Positions 48,624-57,179 of a stretch of 64,000 nucleotides of DNA are shown here, in pieces. The notes beneath the pieces are model-generated. The model was not told the DNA's origin, searched no databases, and saw nothing but the letters and a program-made list of their open reading frames with translations. The stretch is from Aurantiacibacter zhengii (lineage in GTDB: Bacteria > Pseudomonadota > Alphaproteobacteria > Sphingomonadales > Sphingomonadaceae), in the NCBI RefSeq assembly GCF_003584125.1, contig NZ_QXFL01000001.1, positions 62,001-126,000 of the forward strand, given 5' to 3'. The position numbers were made by a program, and so were the translations under genes. Within the stretch, counting starts at the first letter, position 1, and each line of letters starts with the position of its first letter.

Positions 48624-50554
48624 CAGTCGGTGATCCTCAGTTCGCTCATGGCGCGGGCGATGGCCTCGAAGGCGTCGTTGAGCTGCTCGGCATTGGATGC
48701 CTGGAAAGAGCGGCCCGGCCCGGCACATTCGGTCATCAGGTCGGTAAGGCCGGTGCCGAACGCGACCACCCAAACGGTGACGTTGCGGTTCTTCACCTGT
48801 TCGCAGGCGACGCCGAACCGGTTCTCGATCACCTGGGGCAATGTTTCGCTGGAGGAGTCCGGATCCCAGCGGCGCTGGTCCAGCCCGTCCACGCCGTATA
48901 CGCCGTAAGCCAGGTCGTAGGGCTCCGTCTGTCCGTCCGTCAGCCAGATCATGTGGCGGCTGCGCTGGCGACCTTCGGTATCGGCGTTTTCCGCGGCGAA
49001 GATGCCGGTGGGTGAGATCAGGCGGCCGCCCCAGATCATGCCGATATCGTGGTAGGTCGCGCCATAAGGCACCAGTGTGGCAAGATAGGTATCCAGCTGG
49101 TCCGCCGACATCACGTCCAGCTTCTTCGCTGCTGCCGGACAGTCCGAGAACCACCAGGTGCCGCTGTCGACATATTCGTTGGTCGTGCGGTGCTTGCGCG
49201 TATCGAAGTTGCCACTGCCGTTCGCTTCGATCCGGCGCACGTAGATTTCTTCAGGATAGCGCGGGCGCCACTGGGTAGCCGGATCGCCCGGCGTGGGCAC
49301 CAGGTCGATATTCAGGTCCAGCGCCTGATCGAAATCGACATTGTCATAGTCGGTGATTTCGTAAGTATCGCGCTCTTCGATGCATCCGCCGGTCTCGGTG
49401 CGCCAGTTGCTGACGTCGCGAGTAATCTCGTCGTATTCCCAGACGATGCGATCGAAACTGGGCACCTCGCGTACACGCTCGTAACGCTCGATGTAATTGA
49501 CGTCCGTGCTCTTCATCACGCGGCATGTCTGGCCACTGCGCCATGTCGTGTAACGCGTGCCATTCTGGATGCGCTGCATCGGCTGGACTTGCAGGACTGC
49601 GGCAGGCTCAGCTTGTGTCTGGACGTAACCGGCACCGTTCTGGGTGTCCGTGTAACTCCACGAGTTCGCAGGGCGCGAACCGTTGCAGCTCCACCAGCCG
49701 GACTGGTCGGCGTTCGCCGGTTCGTTCCACGTCGCGGCGTAGGTGGATATCTCCTGCCAGTTGCTGCGACTGCCAGACACGTAGGTCCAATTACGGTTGA
49801 AGGTACGTCCGATATTCTCGTTGGGCAAACGCTGACCAGTATCGGTGCGGCCCTGGTAATGCCACGTGCTGACAACCCACTCGTCCAGCAACAGGTTGCC
49901 CACATTCACATTGGTGGCGTAGGGCACGAACCCGTAACGGATTTCAGTGCCTGGTGCCTTACCGCCCTCGACGACGGCGTAAAAGTCGCGGATCGTCTGC
50001 TTGAGCGTCTCGATGCGCGACAAGCTGTCACCCGGATTGCTGTGGCGCATCGAACCCGTGGTATCGATCACCATCATCACGTCGAGATTGCTGAAGTTGA
50101 GGATCGCTTCGCACTCTACCGAGATGTCGAGGTTCTCCTGTCCGAAAATGCGCATCAGCGTGGTCGGCACGTCGACAGAGGCAAAACCGGAAATGGCGTA
50201 GTCGTTCTCCAGCTGCATCGCGAACGCGCGGTTGCTGGTGCCGTATACGCCGTCACGGAAATTGATGTTGAAGAAGCGCTGGCCGGTAGAGGCCACATCG
50301 CCGGGAACCTCGCCATCCACCACCACGGTCGCACCCAGCCTTTGGCGGGCCGCCAGCACACCGGCATCGCAGGCCTGCTGCAACTGAACCTGTGAAAGAT
50401 AGCCCCGGCCCATGTCGATCGCGCCGCCGATCAGGCCCAGGAGCGGGAAAAGGGCAGCGGCCAGCATGGCAGCCACATTGCCCGAGCGATCCCGCAAGAG
50501 GCGGCGGAGGAAGCCTGCGCCATGGGCGCGGCGGGATGGGCGAGGTGCTATCAC
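48623..50554 (-). CDS. TadG-like protein with von Willebrand A domain
   Basis: A 643-residue protein. The N-terminal helix region GNVAAMLAAALFPLLGLIGGAIDMGRGYL is the TadG/TadE-G type. A VWA domain follows with metal-site DTTGSM (about residue 165-170) and later TD-type segment WLTDGQTEPYD. A long insert between about 230 and 500 is rich in Trp, Tyr, Arg and Asn. Start: GTG 50554 has GGGGGA six to seven bases upstream; TTG 50566 would add four residues. TadG-type proteins anchor or tip Tad pili in the outer envelope. The last four genes of the cluster overlap or nearly overlap from here on. Confidence 0.87.
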   Translation of the reverse strand: MIAPRPSRRAHGAGFLRRLLRDRSGNVAAMLAAALFPLLGLIGGAIDMGRGYLSQVQLQQACDAGVLAARQRLGATVVVDGEVPGDVASTGQRFFNINFRDGVYGTSNRAFAMQLENDYAISGFASVDVPTTLMRIFGQENLDISVECEAILNFSNLDVMMVIDTTGSMRHSNPGDSLSRIETLKQTIRDFYAVVEGGKAPGTEIRYGFVPYATNVNVGNLLLDEWVVSTWHYQGRTDTGQRLPNENIGRTFNRNWTYVSGSRSNWQEISTYAATWNEPANADQSGWWSCNGSRPANSWSYTDTQNGAGYVQTQAEPAAVLQVQPMQRIQNGTRYTTWRSGQTCRVMKSTDVNYIERYERVREVPSFDRIVWEYDEITRDVSNWRTETGGCIEERDTYEITDYDNVDFDQALDLNIDLVPTPGDPATQWRPRYPEEIYVRRIEANGSGNFDTRKHRTTNEYVDSGTWWFSDCPAAAKKLDVMSADQLDTYLATLVPYGATYHDIGMIWGGRLISPTGIFAAENADTEGRQRSRHMIWLTDGQTEPYDLAYGVYGVDGLDQRRWDPDSSSETLPQVIENRFGVACEQVKNRNVTVWVVAFGTGLTDLMTECAGPGRSFQASNAEQLNDAFEAIARAMSELRITD

Positions 50555-50609
50555 AGCATCCCCCAATACCGACCAACCCTGATTTGATCGTTTAGGATCA
50601 GGGTTAAGA

Positions 50610-50621
50610 AATTCATGAATT
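50610..50621. other. 12-base palindrome in the gap between the two Tad-type subclusters
   Basis: AATTCATGAATT is self-complementary and lies 56 bases before the VWA gene start, in the 119-base gap that splits the six-gene cluster 3+3. It could belong to a separate promoter for the second half. Confidence 0.3.
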
Positions 50622-50673
50622 CGAAAAGGGGGCGGCAGGCACCGGCATGGGTCCAGCCAGATGGCCCGTTGAG

Positions 50674-51117
50674 CTACACCAGGAAGATCGGGCGGGTGTA
50701 GGTGATGAAAGGAAACTCGATACCCGCAAAGCCCAGGAAGCTCTCGATCTGGTAGGAAACCACCAGCTGGATTTCGGTAGCCCCGTCCACGCGCTGTGTA
50801 CCGGGCGTCGTGACGACCGCATTGACCCGCGATTGTTCCAGCAGATAGGGCGCGCCGAGGGCGTGGTTTTCGGCCCAGGTCTCGATCTGCGAATTCGAGA
50901 TCGTGTTGCCGGTCTGGTATTGGACCATGGCATAGCGCGCGACGTCGGACGAAAGCCCGCGCAGCGCGTTGTAGTTCTGGAAGGCAATGCCGACCTGCAG
51001 CACACCGACCATCATCAGGATCAAAGCCGGGGAAAGCAGGGCGAACTCGATCGCGCTCGCGCCTTTTTCGTCATGGCGAATACGGGAAAGCAGGCATTTG
51101 ATCTTCATCGCAATCAT
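50674..51117 (-). CDS. TadE-like protein
   Basis: A 147-residue protein from ATG 51117, overlapping the preceding stop; ATG 51108 is a second option. The N-terminal segment RIRHDEKGASAIEFALLSPALILMMVGVLQVG is the TadE signature (G-x-S/A-A-I-E-F). The rest is a small extracellular domain ending VVSYQIESFLGF...PIFLV. It is the last of the first three genes. Confidence 0.86.
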   Translation of the reverse strand: MIAMKIKCLLSRIRHDEKGASAIEFALLSPALILMMVGVLQVGIAFQNYNALRGLSSDVARYAMVQYQTGNTISNSQIETWAENHALGAPYLLEQSRVNAVVTTPGTQRVDGATEIQLVVSYQIESFLGFAGIEFPFITYTRPIFLV

Positions 51118-51584
51118 CCGATCTGCACCGTGCGGCTGACATTGTAGGTAAAGCCCTCGCCAACACCCCATTTGGTCCAGATCGGGGCGTAGCTGTCGGT
51201 CAGGTCGACACGGATGAACTTGTACTGCACCCCGCCGCCGCAGCTGTCGGCCACGGTGACGTAGTCTGTGGTCGTGCCGCAACGATAGATCTCGGTCACG
51301 GTGATCTGGTCCGTGGTCAGTCCACTCGAGGTTGCCAGGACATCGCGCACCGTAGTGCGTTGCGCTTCGGTTTCGGGGATCACGGCGCGCACGATCGACG
51401 CAGCTTCGGCAGCCGCGCTTTGCAGGTCTGTCTGACGGGCGACCATCGTGGCCACTTCGAACCCGCCCAATGCCATGATCAGCAGCACCGGCGCGACGAA
51501 GGCCATCTCGATTGCCATCGAGCCTGTTTCGTCGCGCCCGATGCATGACATCCGGCGAAAGGGACGGGCAAGGGCGTTCATCAT
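51114..51584 (-). CDS. TadE-like protein
   Basis: A 156-residue protein from ATG 51584, which overlaps the preceding gene's stop; ATG 51581 is also possible. N-terminal CIGRDETGSMAIEMAFVAPVLLIMALGGFEV is a TadE-type helix with Glu. The outer part has two Cys (IYRCGTT and ADSCGGG). It is short, like classical TadE/TadF minor pilins. Confidence 0.85.
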   Translation of the reverse strand: MMNALARPFRRMSCIGRDETGSMAIEMAFVAPVLLIMALGGFEVATMVARQTDLQSAAAEAASIVRAVIPETEAQRTTVRDVLATSSGLTTDQITVTEIYRCGTTTDYVTVADSCGGGVQYKFIRVDLTDSYAPIWTKWGVGEGFTYNVSRTVQIG

Positions 51585-53176
51585 GCAACGAGCCTAACTT
51601 TGGATGCGGTGCTCACCACCGTGGTGTCTTCGTTCGATCCGGCTGGGCAGAACGTCTGCATGTCGGTCGTGCCGGTCAGGGTGATATTCCTCGCGGCAAT
51701 CATCAGGCACTGGCTTGTCACGCCCGCCGTGCCGGCAAAGAACACCTCGCTGGCCGGGAAATACATCGTGCCGTTCAGGATGGTATTGGCATTGCCGTTG
51801 ATCCTCTGGCCATTGTTGCCCGCACCAGGCCCGTCGCGGTCCTCGAAAACCAGCATGCCGGCAAGGGCATTGGCGTCATCGGGAGTTACCCCGACACCCA
51901 TCAGATCGGATGCGGTCATGGCAGTAAGGTTCACATCGGCGCCGCCGTTGATCACGATAGAGGCACCGTTGTAGAGCACGAACATTACGCCCGCGCCGCT
52001 TACTTCGTGCTGCCCGTTGATCTGCAGCGAACCGCCATCGATGTTGTAAACGCCCGGCGCGAATGCAGTGTCACAGCCGACATGGATGTTCGTGTAAGTG
52101 CCGGGACGGACGTTGCCGGCTTCCCCGCCTTCGACGACGCGCACGTCGGAATAGGTGGTCGTCTTGTGGTTTTCGCGGCGCTGCCACTTCTTGTTCTGGC
52201 CTTTTCCGCCCAGATCGCGCCACACGACTTCGTCGACAACCTCGGTGCCCGCAACGGTTCCGTTGGCCACCAGCACGTCGTCATCGCTGCTCGATACATC
52301 GGAGCTCTGCAGGCCCTCGGGATTCTCCCACGGTTCGAGATTATTCTGGTTTGGACCCTGCCAGTACGAATATTCCGTAACGGTGCGAATATCGACATCG
52401 GCAAAGGTCGTGTCGCTTTCGCCAGAGCAGGTATAGGTCCGCGAAATCCGGGATTCGGTAGGGTTGGGCGGATCAAGCTCGGCGAACGGATCGTAGAGCC
52501 CGGTCATGTATTCCATGATCACGTCGTCGGTGTTGTTCTTCAGCCATTCGTCGATCCCCCCGGCCGAAAGGATCCATCCCGCCTGGATTTCCGGGTTACC
52601 GTTCACCTTGATCGAAAGTTCGTCGGTCGAGAGTGCAGCCATGCCGCAGCTAGCGGTCAAAACCGCGTTACCGCCGATGGTGATGGCACCGGTATCGTCG
52701 AGGTCGGTCGCGATCAGGCAGCTGGTGAAGGTCACGCCTTCCTCGAAACTGGCCTGTGCGTAGGCATAGACGGAGGAGGAGCTGCCGGTGAGGAAGCTGG
52801 AGAAAGGAAGCTCTTTCGATGCGGTGGCCGAAACGGCGACGGAATTGTTGGAGCCGCCTGCAAAGTCTGCCAGTCGCACCTCGGGGTCGGAACTGAACCC
52901 TTCCACCACGGAGAGGTTGGCCGCGAATTCCTGCTGCGCGCGCAGCTGGTATGTTCCCTCGGTTTCCGATTCCGCCGCTGCCCAGGCCCCTGCGACTGCG
53001 GCCTGATCCACCGCGAACTGCAATTCGCGTTTCCACATGTACCACTGGGTAACGTCGACCCCCAGGCCTGCGCCGCCAATGAGAACCGGCATGCCGAGTG
53101 CGACGAGCAAGGTCGCATTGCCGCTTCGACAGCTTGCAATTTCGCCTAGTGCATTGCGGATGAACTTGCGGATCAT
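51581..53176 (-). CDS. TadG-like protein (first gene of the cluster)
   Basis: A 531-residue protein. ATG 53176 has AGGTG seven bases upstream; GTG 53185 would add three residues. The N-terminal region CRSGNATLLVALGMPVLIGGAGLGVDVTQW is the TadG-like helix. No VWA motif is present. The outer part is Gly/Asn/Thr-rich with short repeats of beta-strand type (ITIGGNAVL, SLQINGQHEV, IVINGGADV, RINGNANTIL), suggesting a beta-helix or adhesin-like body, and six or more Cys. A surface or pilus role is likely, but no Tad ATPase, secretin or prepilin peptidase lies in the window. Confidence 0.85.
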   Translation of the reverse strand: MIRKFIRNALGEIASCRSGNATLLVALGMPVLIGGAGLGVDVTQWYMWKRELQFAVDQAAVAGAWAAAESETEGTYQLRAQQEFAANLSVVEGFSSDPEVRLADFAGGSNNSVAVSATASKELPFSSFLTGSSSSVYAYAQASFEEGVTFTSCLIATDLDDTGAITIGGNAVLTASCGMAALSTDELSIKVNGNPEIQAGWILSAGGIDEWLKNNTDDVIMEYMTGLYDPFAELDPPNPTESRISRTYTCSGESDTTFADVDIRTVTEYSYWQGPNQNNLEPWENPEGLQSSDVSSSDDDVLVANGTVAGTEVVDEVVWRDLGGKGQNKKWQRRENHKTTTYSDVRVVEGGEAGNVRPGTYTNIHVGCDTAFAPGVYNIDGGSLQINGQHEVSGAGVMFVLYNGASIVINGGADVNLTAMTASDLMGVGVTPDDANALAGMLVFEDRDGPGAGNNGQRINGNANTILNGTMYFPASEVFFAGTAGVTSQCLMIAARNITLTGTTDMQTFCPAGSNEDTTVVSTASKVRLVA

Positions 53177-53421
53177 TGGGTACACCTACGAATGAAACCA
53201 TCTAAGATCGCGTAGTTACGTCGAGCGTGGTTTCGCGGAGGTAACGCGGTGGGGTTAACAAGATGTTTGCCCTGATCTTCCGCAGGTATTCGGCTGGCGC
53301 ACCGCAACAACCCGGGGCGCTCGCGCTATTGGCCACTGGGTTCGGCGCTGAGGGCGGCCTGCGCAAGCCCCCCGATGTGCGGCTTTGACTCTGGCAGGCA
53401 TTTCGGGCGAAGGGGCGCTCC

Positions 53422-54072
53422 ATGTCTTCCGATCTGGTCGAAACCCTGCCCCTCGCAAACCGGCTGGCGCTCTCGTATGCCCCGCGCACATGCCGCGAGG
53501 ACGTGCTCGCGCTGCTGGCGCTCGACGCGCGGCTTGCCGGTATCGTGCGCGGCGATGGAGAGCCAATCATCGCGCAGATGAAACTGGCCTGGTGGCGGGA
53601 ACGGCTGGCGCAGGATCCGCAGGACTGGCCGCTGGGAGAGCCGCTGCTTGCGCTGCTGCGCGCGGGAAAGCTGGATACCACGGCCTTGCAGCCGCTCGTC
53701 GATGGCTGGGAAGCCCTGCTGGCGGACGCTCTGGACGAGACCGTGGTTGAGGCGTTCGCGGCGGGGCGCACGGCCCTGTGGCAAACCCTTGCCGCGGCCC
53801 ACGGCGGCAGTAGCGCAGATGTCGCTCAGGCGGCGCGGGAACAGGCCATGACCGACCTCGCCCTCAATCTCGGTACGAGGGAGGAGGCCGGGACGGCACG
53901 CGATCTGGCCAATGCGCAGAAATGGCAACGGTCCCGCTTGCCGGCACCCTTGCGCCCGCTGGCAATCCTGCACGGCTTGTCCCGCCGCGCGCTTCAGCGC
54001 GGTGCGGAAGAACTGCTGGACGGTCCCGGTGCAATGGCTGCCGTTTTGCGCCTTGGAATCCTGGGCAGATAA
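53422..54072 (+). CDS. Squalene/phytoene-synthase-fold protein, NDUFAF6-like and truncated
   Basis: A 216-residue helical protein with an AAGGGG ribosome site before ATG 53422. The segment LALSYAPRTCREDVLALLALDARLAGIVR and the block QMKLAWWRERL are typical of the squalene/phytoene synthase fold. The Asp-rich motifs that bind prenyl diphosphates are not visible, and the protein is shorter than the about 280-residue family. NDUFAF6, the mitochondrial complex I assembly factor, is a non-catalytic member of this fold and has alphaproteobacterial relatives. I infer a relative of that type rather than a synthase. Confidence 0.7.
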   Translation: MSSDLVETLPLANRLALSYAPRTCREDVLALLALDARLAGIVRGDGEPIIAQMKLAWWRERLAQDPQDWPLGEPLLALLRAGKLDTTALQPLVDGWEALLADALDETVVEAFAAGRTALWQTLAAAHGGSSADVAQAAREQAMTDLALNLGTREEAGTARDLANAQKWQRSRLPAPLRPLAILHGLSRRALQRGAEELLDGPGAMAAVLRLGILGR

Positions 54073-54073
54073 C

Positions 54074-54104
54074 GTAAGTTCCCCGAATCCAAGGGGAATT
54101 ACTT
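54074..54104 (+). promoter_or_regulatory. Hairpin covering the ribosome site of the EF-hand gene
   Basis: GTAA-G-TTCCCC (54074-54084, one bulged G) can pair with GGGGAATTAC (54093-54102). The loop is GAATCCAA. The ribosome site AAGGGG (54091-54096) lies mostly inside the 3' arm, and the ATG follows at 54105. No T-run follows, so this is not a normal terminator. It could limit translation or respond to temperature or a factor. Confidence 0.5.
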
Positions 54105-54575
54105 ATGAACCGCGTTATTCTCGGCGCATTCGCGGCGCTGCTTCTGGTGGCTCTCGGCCTGTTCTGGGTACAGGGAAGGGCGCAGGTCGAAGAAGGGGCT
54201 CCGCCGCCCGAAGCCGAAAGTGCCGAGCAGGCTGTCGATCCCGATGCTCTGCCCAGCGCCGATGTGGCCGATCTGACCGGACCCGCACCGCCCGAAGCCA
54301 GCGAACTGACCCGCGAGCAGCGCCGGTTTTTCCGCTATGACCGGAACCGCGACCTGAAGATAACCCGCAACGAGATGCTCTCTACCCGTACCGACGGGTT
54401 CCGGCGCCTCGATACCGACGGCAACAACCTGCTGACTTTCGAGGAGTGGGCGATCACCACCGGTACGCGCTTTGCCGAGATGGACGCGAACGGAGACAAG
54501 GAACTGACCCAGGCCGAATTCGCCACCAGCGCGCCGGCACCGCGCAGGACATCGCGCCCAAGCTGCAATTGCTGA
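54105..54575 (+). CDS. Exported EF-hand calcium-binding protein
   Basis: A 156-residue protein with an N-terminal hydrophobic segment (about 5-22), either a signal anchor or signal peptide, then an acidic Ala/Pro linker (about 28-70). Three consecutive 12-residue loops fit the EF-hand: DRNRDLKITRNE, DTDGNNLLTFEE and DANGDKELTQAE. The end is basic with two Cys (RPSCNC). It is likely a periplasmic calcium binder of unknown partner. It stands 32 bases after the NDUFAF6-like gene, with an unusual hairpin between, and converges on trmFO. Confidence 0.85.
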   Translation: MNRVILGAFAALLLVALGLFWVQGRAQVEEGAPPPEAESAEQAVDPDALPSADVADLTGPAPPEASELTREQRRFFRYDRNRDLKITRNEMLSTRTDGFRRLDTDGNNLLTFEEWAITTGTRFAEMDANGDKELTQAEFATSAPAPRRTSRPSCNC

Positions 54576-54579
54576 TGCG

Positions 54580-55944
54580 TCAGGCAGGCACCTTCATGCC
54601 CGCCAGCCATTCACCGAAATCGGCCTTGGCGCGGGTTGTGTAGGCTTCCTTGCGCTGCTTCTTCTTCACCTCGTGCAGCGGCGGGAAGAGGCCGAAATTC
54701 ACGTTCATCGGCTGGAAGTGCGCGGCATCCGCATCGCCTGTGATGTGGCTCAGCAGTGCGCCCATCGCGCTGGTTGCAGGGGGAGGGGACCACGCCTCTC
54801 CCACAAGCTCGCTCGCCGCCATCATGCCCGCCATCAGGCCCACGGCGCTGCTTTCGACATAGCCCTCGCACCCGGTAACCTGCCCGGCGAACCGGATGTG
54901 GGGCGCGCTTTTCAGGCGCAGCTGGCGATCCAGCAGTTCGGGTGAGTTGATGAAGGTGTTGCGGTGCAATCCGCCAAGCCGCGCGAACTCCGCATTTTCC
55001 AGGCCGGGAATTGTGCGGAACAGCTCTACCTGCGCGCCGTATTTCATTTTGGTCTGGAAGCCGACCATGTTCCACAAGGTGCCCAGCTTGTTATCCTGCC
55101 GCAATTGCACCACCGCATAGGGCCAGCGGCCTTGCGGGTGCTCTTCCGTGCGGTCGTGCGGGTTGTCGAGGCCGACGCCTTTCATCGGGCCATATCGCAG
55201 GGTTTCGATACCGCGCTCTGCCATCACCTCGATGGGCATGCAGCCATCGAAATAGGGGGTGTTGGCCTCCCATTCCTTGAACTCGCCCTTTTCGGCTTCA
55301 AGCAAGCCTTGCACGAAAGCCTCGTACTGCGCCTTGTCCATCGGACAGTTGATGTAGTCGCCATCCTCGTTCGAGGCCGCCGTCGTCTTGTTCCAGCGCG
55401 ACTGGATCCACGCCTTGCTCATGTCGATGCTGTCGCGATAGACGATGGGCGCAATGGCATCGAAAAAGGCGAGCCGGTCCTCGCCGGTGGCACTGACGAT
55501 GCTCTCCGCAAGGCTTGCGGCGGTGAGCGGGCCGGTGGCAACGACGGTCAGGCCCTCGGCGGGCAACCGGTCCACCTTTTCGCGCACGACTTCGATATTC
55601 GGATGCTGCTCGAGCCGCTTCTGCACCTCTGCGCTGAACACGTCACGATCGACTGCCATGGCGCTGCCTGCGGGCACGCGGGCGACTTCGCCAGCGGCCA
55701 TGATGATGGAATCGAGTCGCCGCATCTCGTGATGCAGCAGGCCGACCGCATTCTTCTCATCGTCGTCACTGCGGAAGGAGTTGGAGCACACCAGTTCCGC
55801 CAGGCCATTGGTCTGGTGCGCAGCGGTCATTTCGCCGCTTCCCCGCATTTCGGAAAGGCGCACTTTCACGCCCCGCTGCGCGAGTTGCCATGCCGCTTCG
55901 CTGCCTGCGAGACCGCCGCCGATAATATGTACCTGATGTGCCAT
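54580..55944 (-). CDS. trmFO: Methylenetetrahydrofolate--tRNA-(uracil(54)-C5)-methyltransferase
   Basis: A 454-residue FAD enzyme that methylates U54 in the T-loop of tRNAs using methylenetetrahydrofolate. The dinucleotide motif is [33 protein letters not shown] and [12 protein letters not shown] are conserved TrmFO blocks. Length is typical. It converges with the EF-hand gene four bases away. Its ATG faces the YhhN gene across 63 bases. Confidence 0.96.
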   Translation of the reverse strand: MAHQVHIIGGGLAGSEAAWQLAQRGVKVRLSEMRGSGEMTAAHQTNGLAELVCSNSFRSDDDEKNAVGLLHHEMRRLDSIIMAAGEVARVPAGSAMAVDRDVFSAEVQKRLEQHPNIEVVREKVDRLPAEGLTVVATGPLTAASLAESIVSATGEDRLAFFDAIAPIVYRDSIDMSKAWIQSRWNKTTAASNEDGDYINCPMDKAQYEAFVQGLLEAEKGEFKEWEANTPYFDGCMPIEVMAERGIETLRYGPMKGVGLDNPHDRTEEHPQGRWPYAVVQLRQDNKLGTLWNMVGFQTKMKYGAQVELFRTIPGLENAEFARLGGLHRNTFINSPELLDRQLRLKSAPHIRFAGQVTGCEGYVESSAVGLMAGMMAASELVGEAWSPPPATSAMGALLSHITGDADAAHFQPMNVNFGLFPPLHEVKKKQRKEAYTTRAKADFGEWLAGMKVPA

Positions 55945-56007
55945 GGCGCGGCAGATAAGCGTTCACGGGCGCTGGCGCAAACAAAGAGGCGCGGCTAGTG
56001 AAACCCC

Positions 56008-56706
56008 ATGCCTCCCAAGCAGCCCCATCCCGCATTGGCGCAGAAACGCCCGTTCCTGCTGCTCAGCGTCGTTGCCGCGCTATCCTACTATTACCTGCAG
56101 GCGACCGATCTGCCGGAATTGTACCTTATTCCCATCAAGGGCTTTGGCGTCGGTTTCCTGGCGATCTACGCCTACCTGCGTCACCAGAGCGGGGATTCGC
56201 ACCGCCTCGCGCTTGCCTTGGCCGTGGCCGCGGTGGCCGACATGGCCATCGAGTTCGACCTGCGCGTGGGCGCGGCGGTGTTCTTTGTGTTCCACATGCT
56301 GGCGGTGTCGCTTTTCATGCGGCATTCGCGCGGCAAGCTGCACGGTGCGGACCAGTGGGCCTTCCTCGCCATTCTCATCCTGCCGCCGGTTATCGGCTAT
56401 TTCCTGCCGTACGACCGAACCATTGGATGGGTTGTCGCGATCTATGGCGTGGCGCTCAGCCTGATGGCGGCGAGTGCTTGGATGAGCGACTTTCCACGTA
56501 TGCGAGTGGCGACCGGCGCATTGCTGTTCGTGCTGTCGGACATGCTGATATTCGCCCGCCTGGGCCCGCTATCGGGCAGCGAGGTGCCGGAATACCTTGT
56601 CTGGCCGATCTACTACCTGGGCCAGTTCCTGATTACCGTGGGCGTCGTCACGACCTTGCGGAAGCGGAACCCCGAACTGCGGGTGGCATGGCGGCGGGAG
56701 GACTAG
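56008..56706 (+). CDS. Lysoplasmalogenase / YhhN family membrane protein
   Basis: A 232-residue protein with about eight membrane helices. The blocks LIPIKGFGVGFLAIYAY, AVADMAIEF and VFFVFHMLAVSLFM match the YhhN/TMEM86 family, whose animal member cleaves the vinyl-ether bond of lysoplasmalogens. The bacterial role is not settled. The conserved acidic residues of the family (DMAIEFD, AVSDMLI-like LSDMLIFA) are present. It ends three bases before the convergent NTF2-like gene. Confidence 0.88.
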   Translation: MPPKQPHPALAQKRPFLLLSVVAALSYYYLQATDLPELYLIPIKGFGVGFLAIYAYLRHQSGDSHRLALALAVAAVADMAIEFDLRVGAAVFFVFHMLAVSLFMRHSRGKLHGADQWAFLAILILPPVIGYFLPYDRTIGWVVAIYGVALSLMAASAWMSDFPRMRVATGALLFVLSDMLIFARLGPLSGSEVPEYLVWPIYYLGQFLITVGVVTTLRKRNPELRVAWRRED

Positions 56707-56709
56707 CCT

Positions 56710-57123
56710 TCAGGCCCAGCCTGCTTCGCGCATGGCGTAGCCGTCATTCCAGATCTTGGTCATGTGCGCGATTTTGCCGTTCCTGAACCGGAAGACATAG
56801 CAATAGTCCGAAGCGATGGTTTTGCCGGTTGGCGGAACCGGCCCGCCTTCATCGGAATGGGTCGCCTTGAAGACAGCCGCGCCCACGAAGGTCCCCGCCT
56901 CTTCGTCCGCTCCGCAGGCAAGCATCTCGTAGCTCATGTTCGGCAATGGCTCGAGGAGATGAGCCATCCATTCGGTATAGCCTTCGATCGTCGTTACATC
57001 CGTCAGTGCATCAGCCTGCGCGGTGAAAACGGCATCGGGCTGACACCATTCCTTGCAGACTTCCCAGCCCTTGCCGGTTTCGCATGCGTCGAAGAACGCC
57101 AGTGCATCGGATTTGATCGACAT
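56710..57123 (-). CDS. NTF2-like (SnoaL-type) protein
   Basis: A 137-residue protein with the alpha+beta cone fold pattern of the NTF2/SnoaL superfamily: an N-terminal helix pair (ALAFFDACETGKGWEVCKEW), then the block IEGYTEWMAHLLEPLPNMS and strands ending YVFRFRNGKIAHMTKIWND. Members act as enzymes or binding proteins, and the substrate cannot be told. It stands between the YhhN gene and gyrA, 56 bases after gyrA on the same strand. Confidence 0.85.
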   Translation of the reverse strand: MSIKSDALAFFDACETGKGWEVCKEWCQPDAVFTAQADALTDVTTIEGYTEWMAHLLEPLPNMSYEMLACGADEEAGTFVGAAVFKATHSDEGGPVPPTGKTIASDYCYVFRFRNGKIAHMTKIWNDGYAMREAGWA

Positions 57124-57179
57124 TATCTTTCCCCCAAGACGTAGGGAGCGATCCTACGTCATCGGGGGAAAGTAGCGAC

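Noticed and set aside
50640..50680. A stretch whose minus strand reads GTGTAGCTCAACGGG, like the D-arm of a tRNA
   Set aside because: It covers the stop codon of a TadE-like gene, and no acceptor stem, anticodon arm or T-arm can be built around it.
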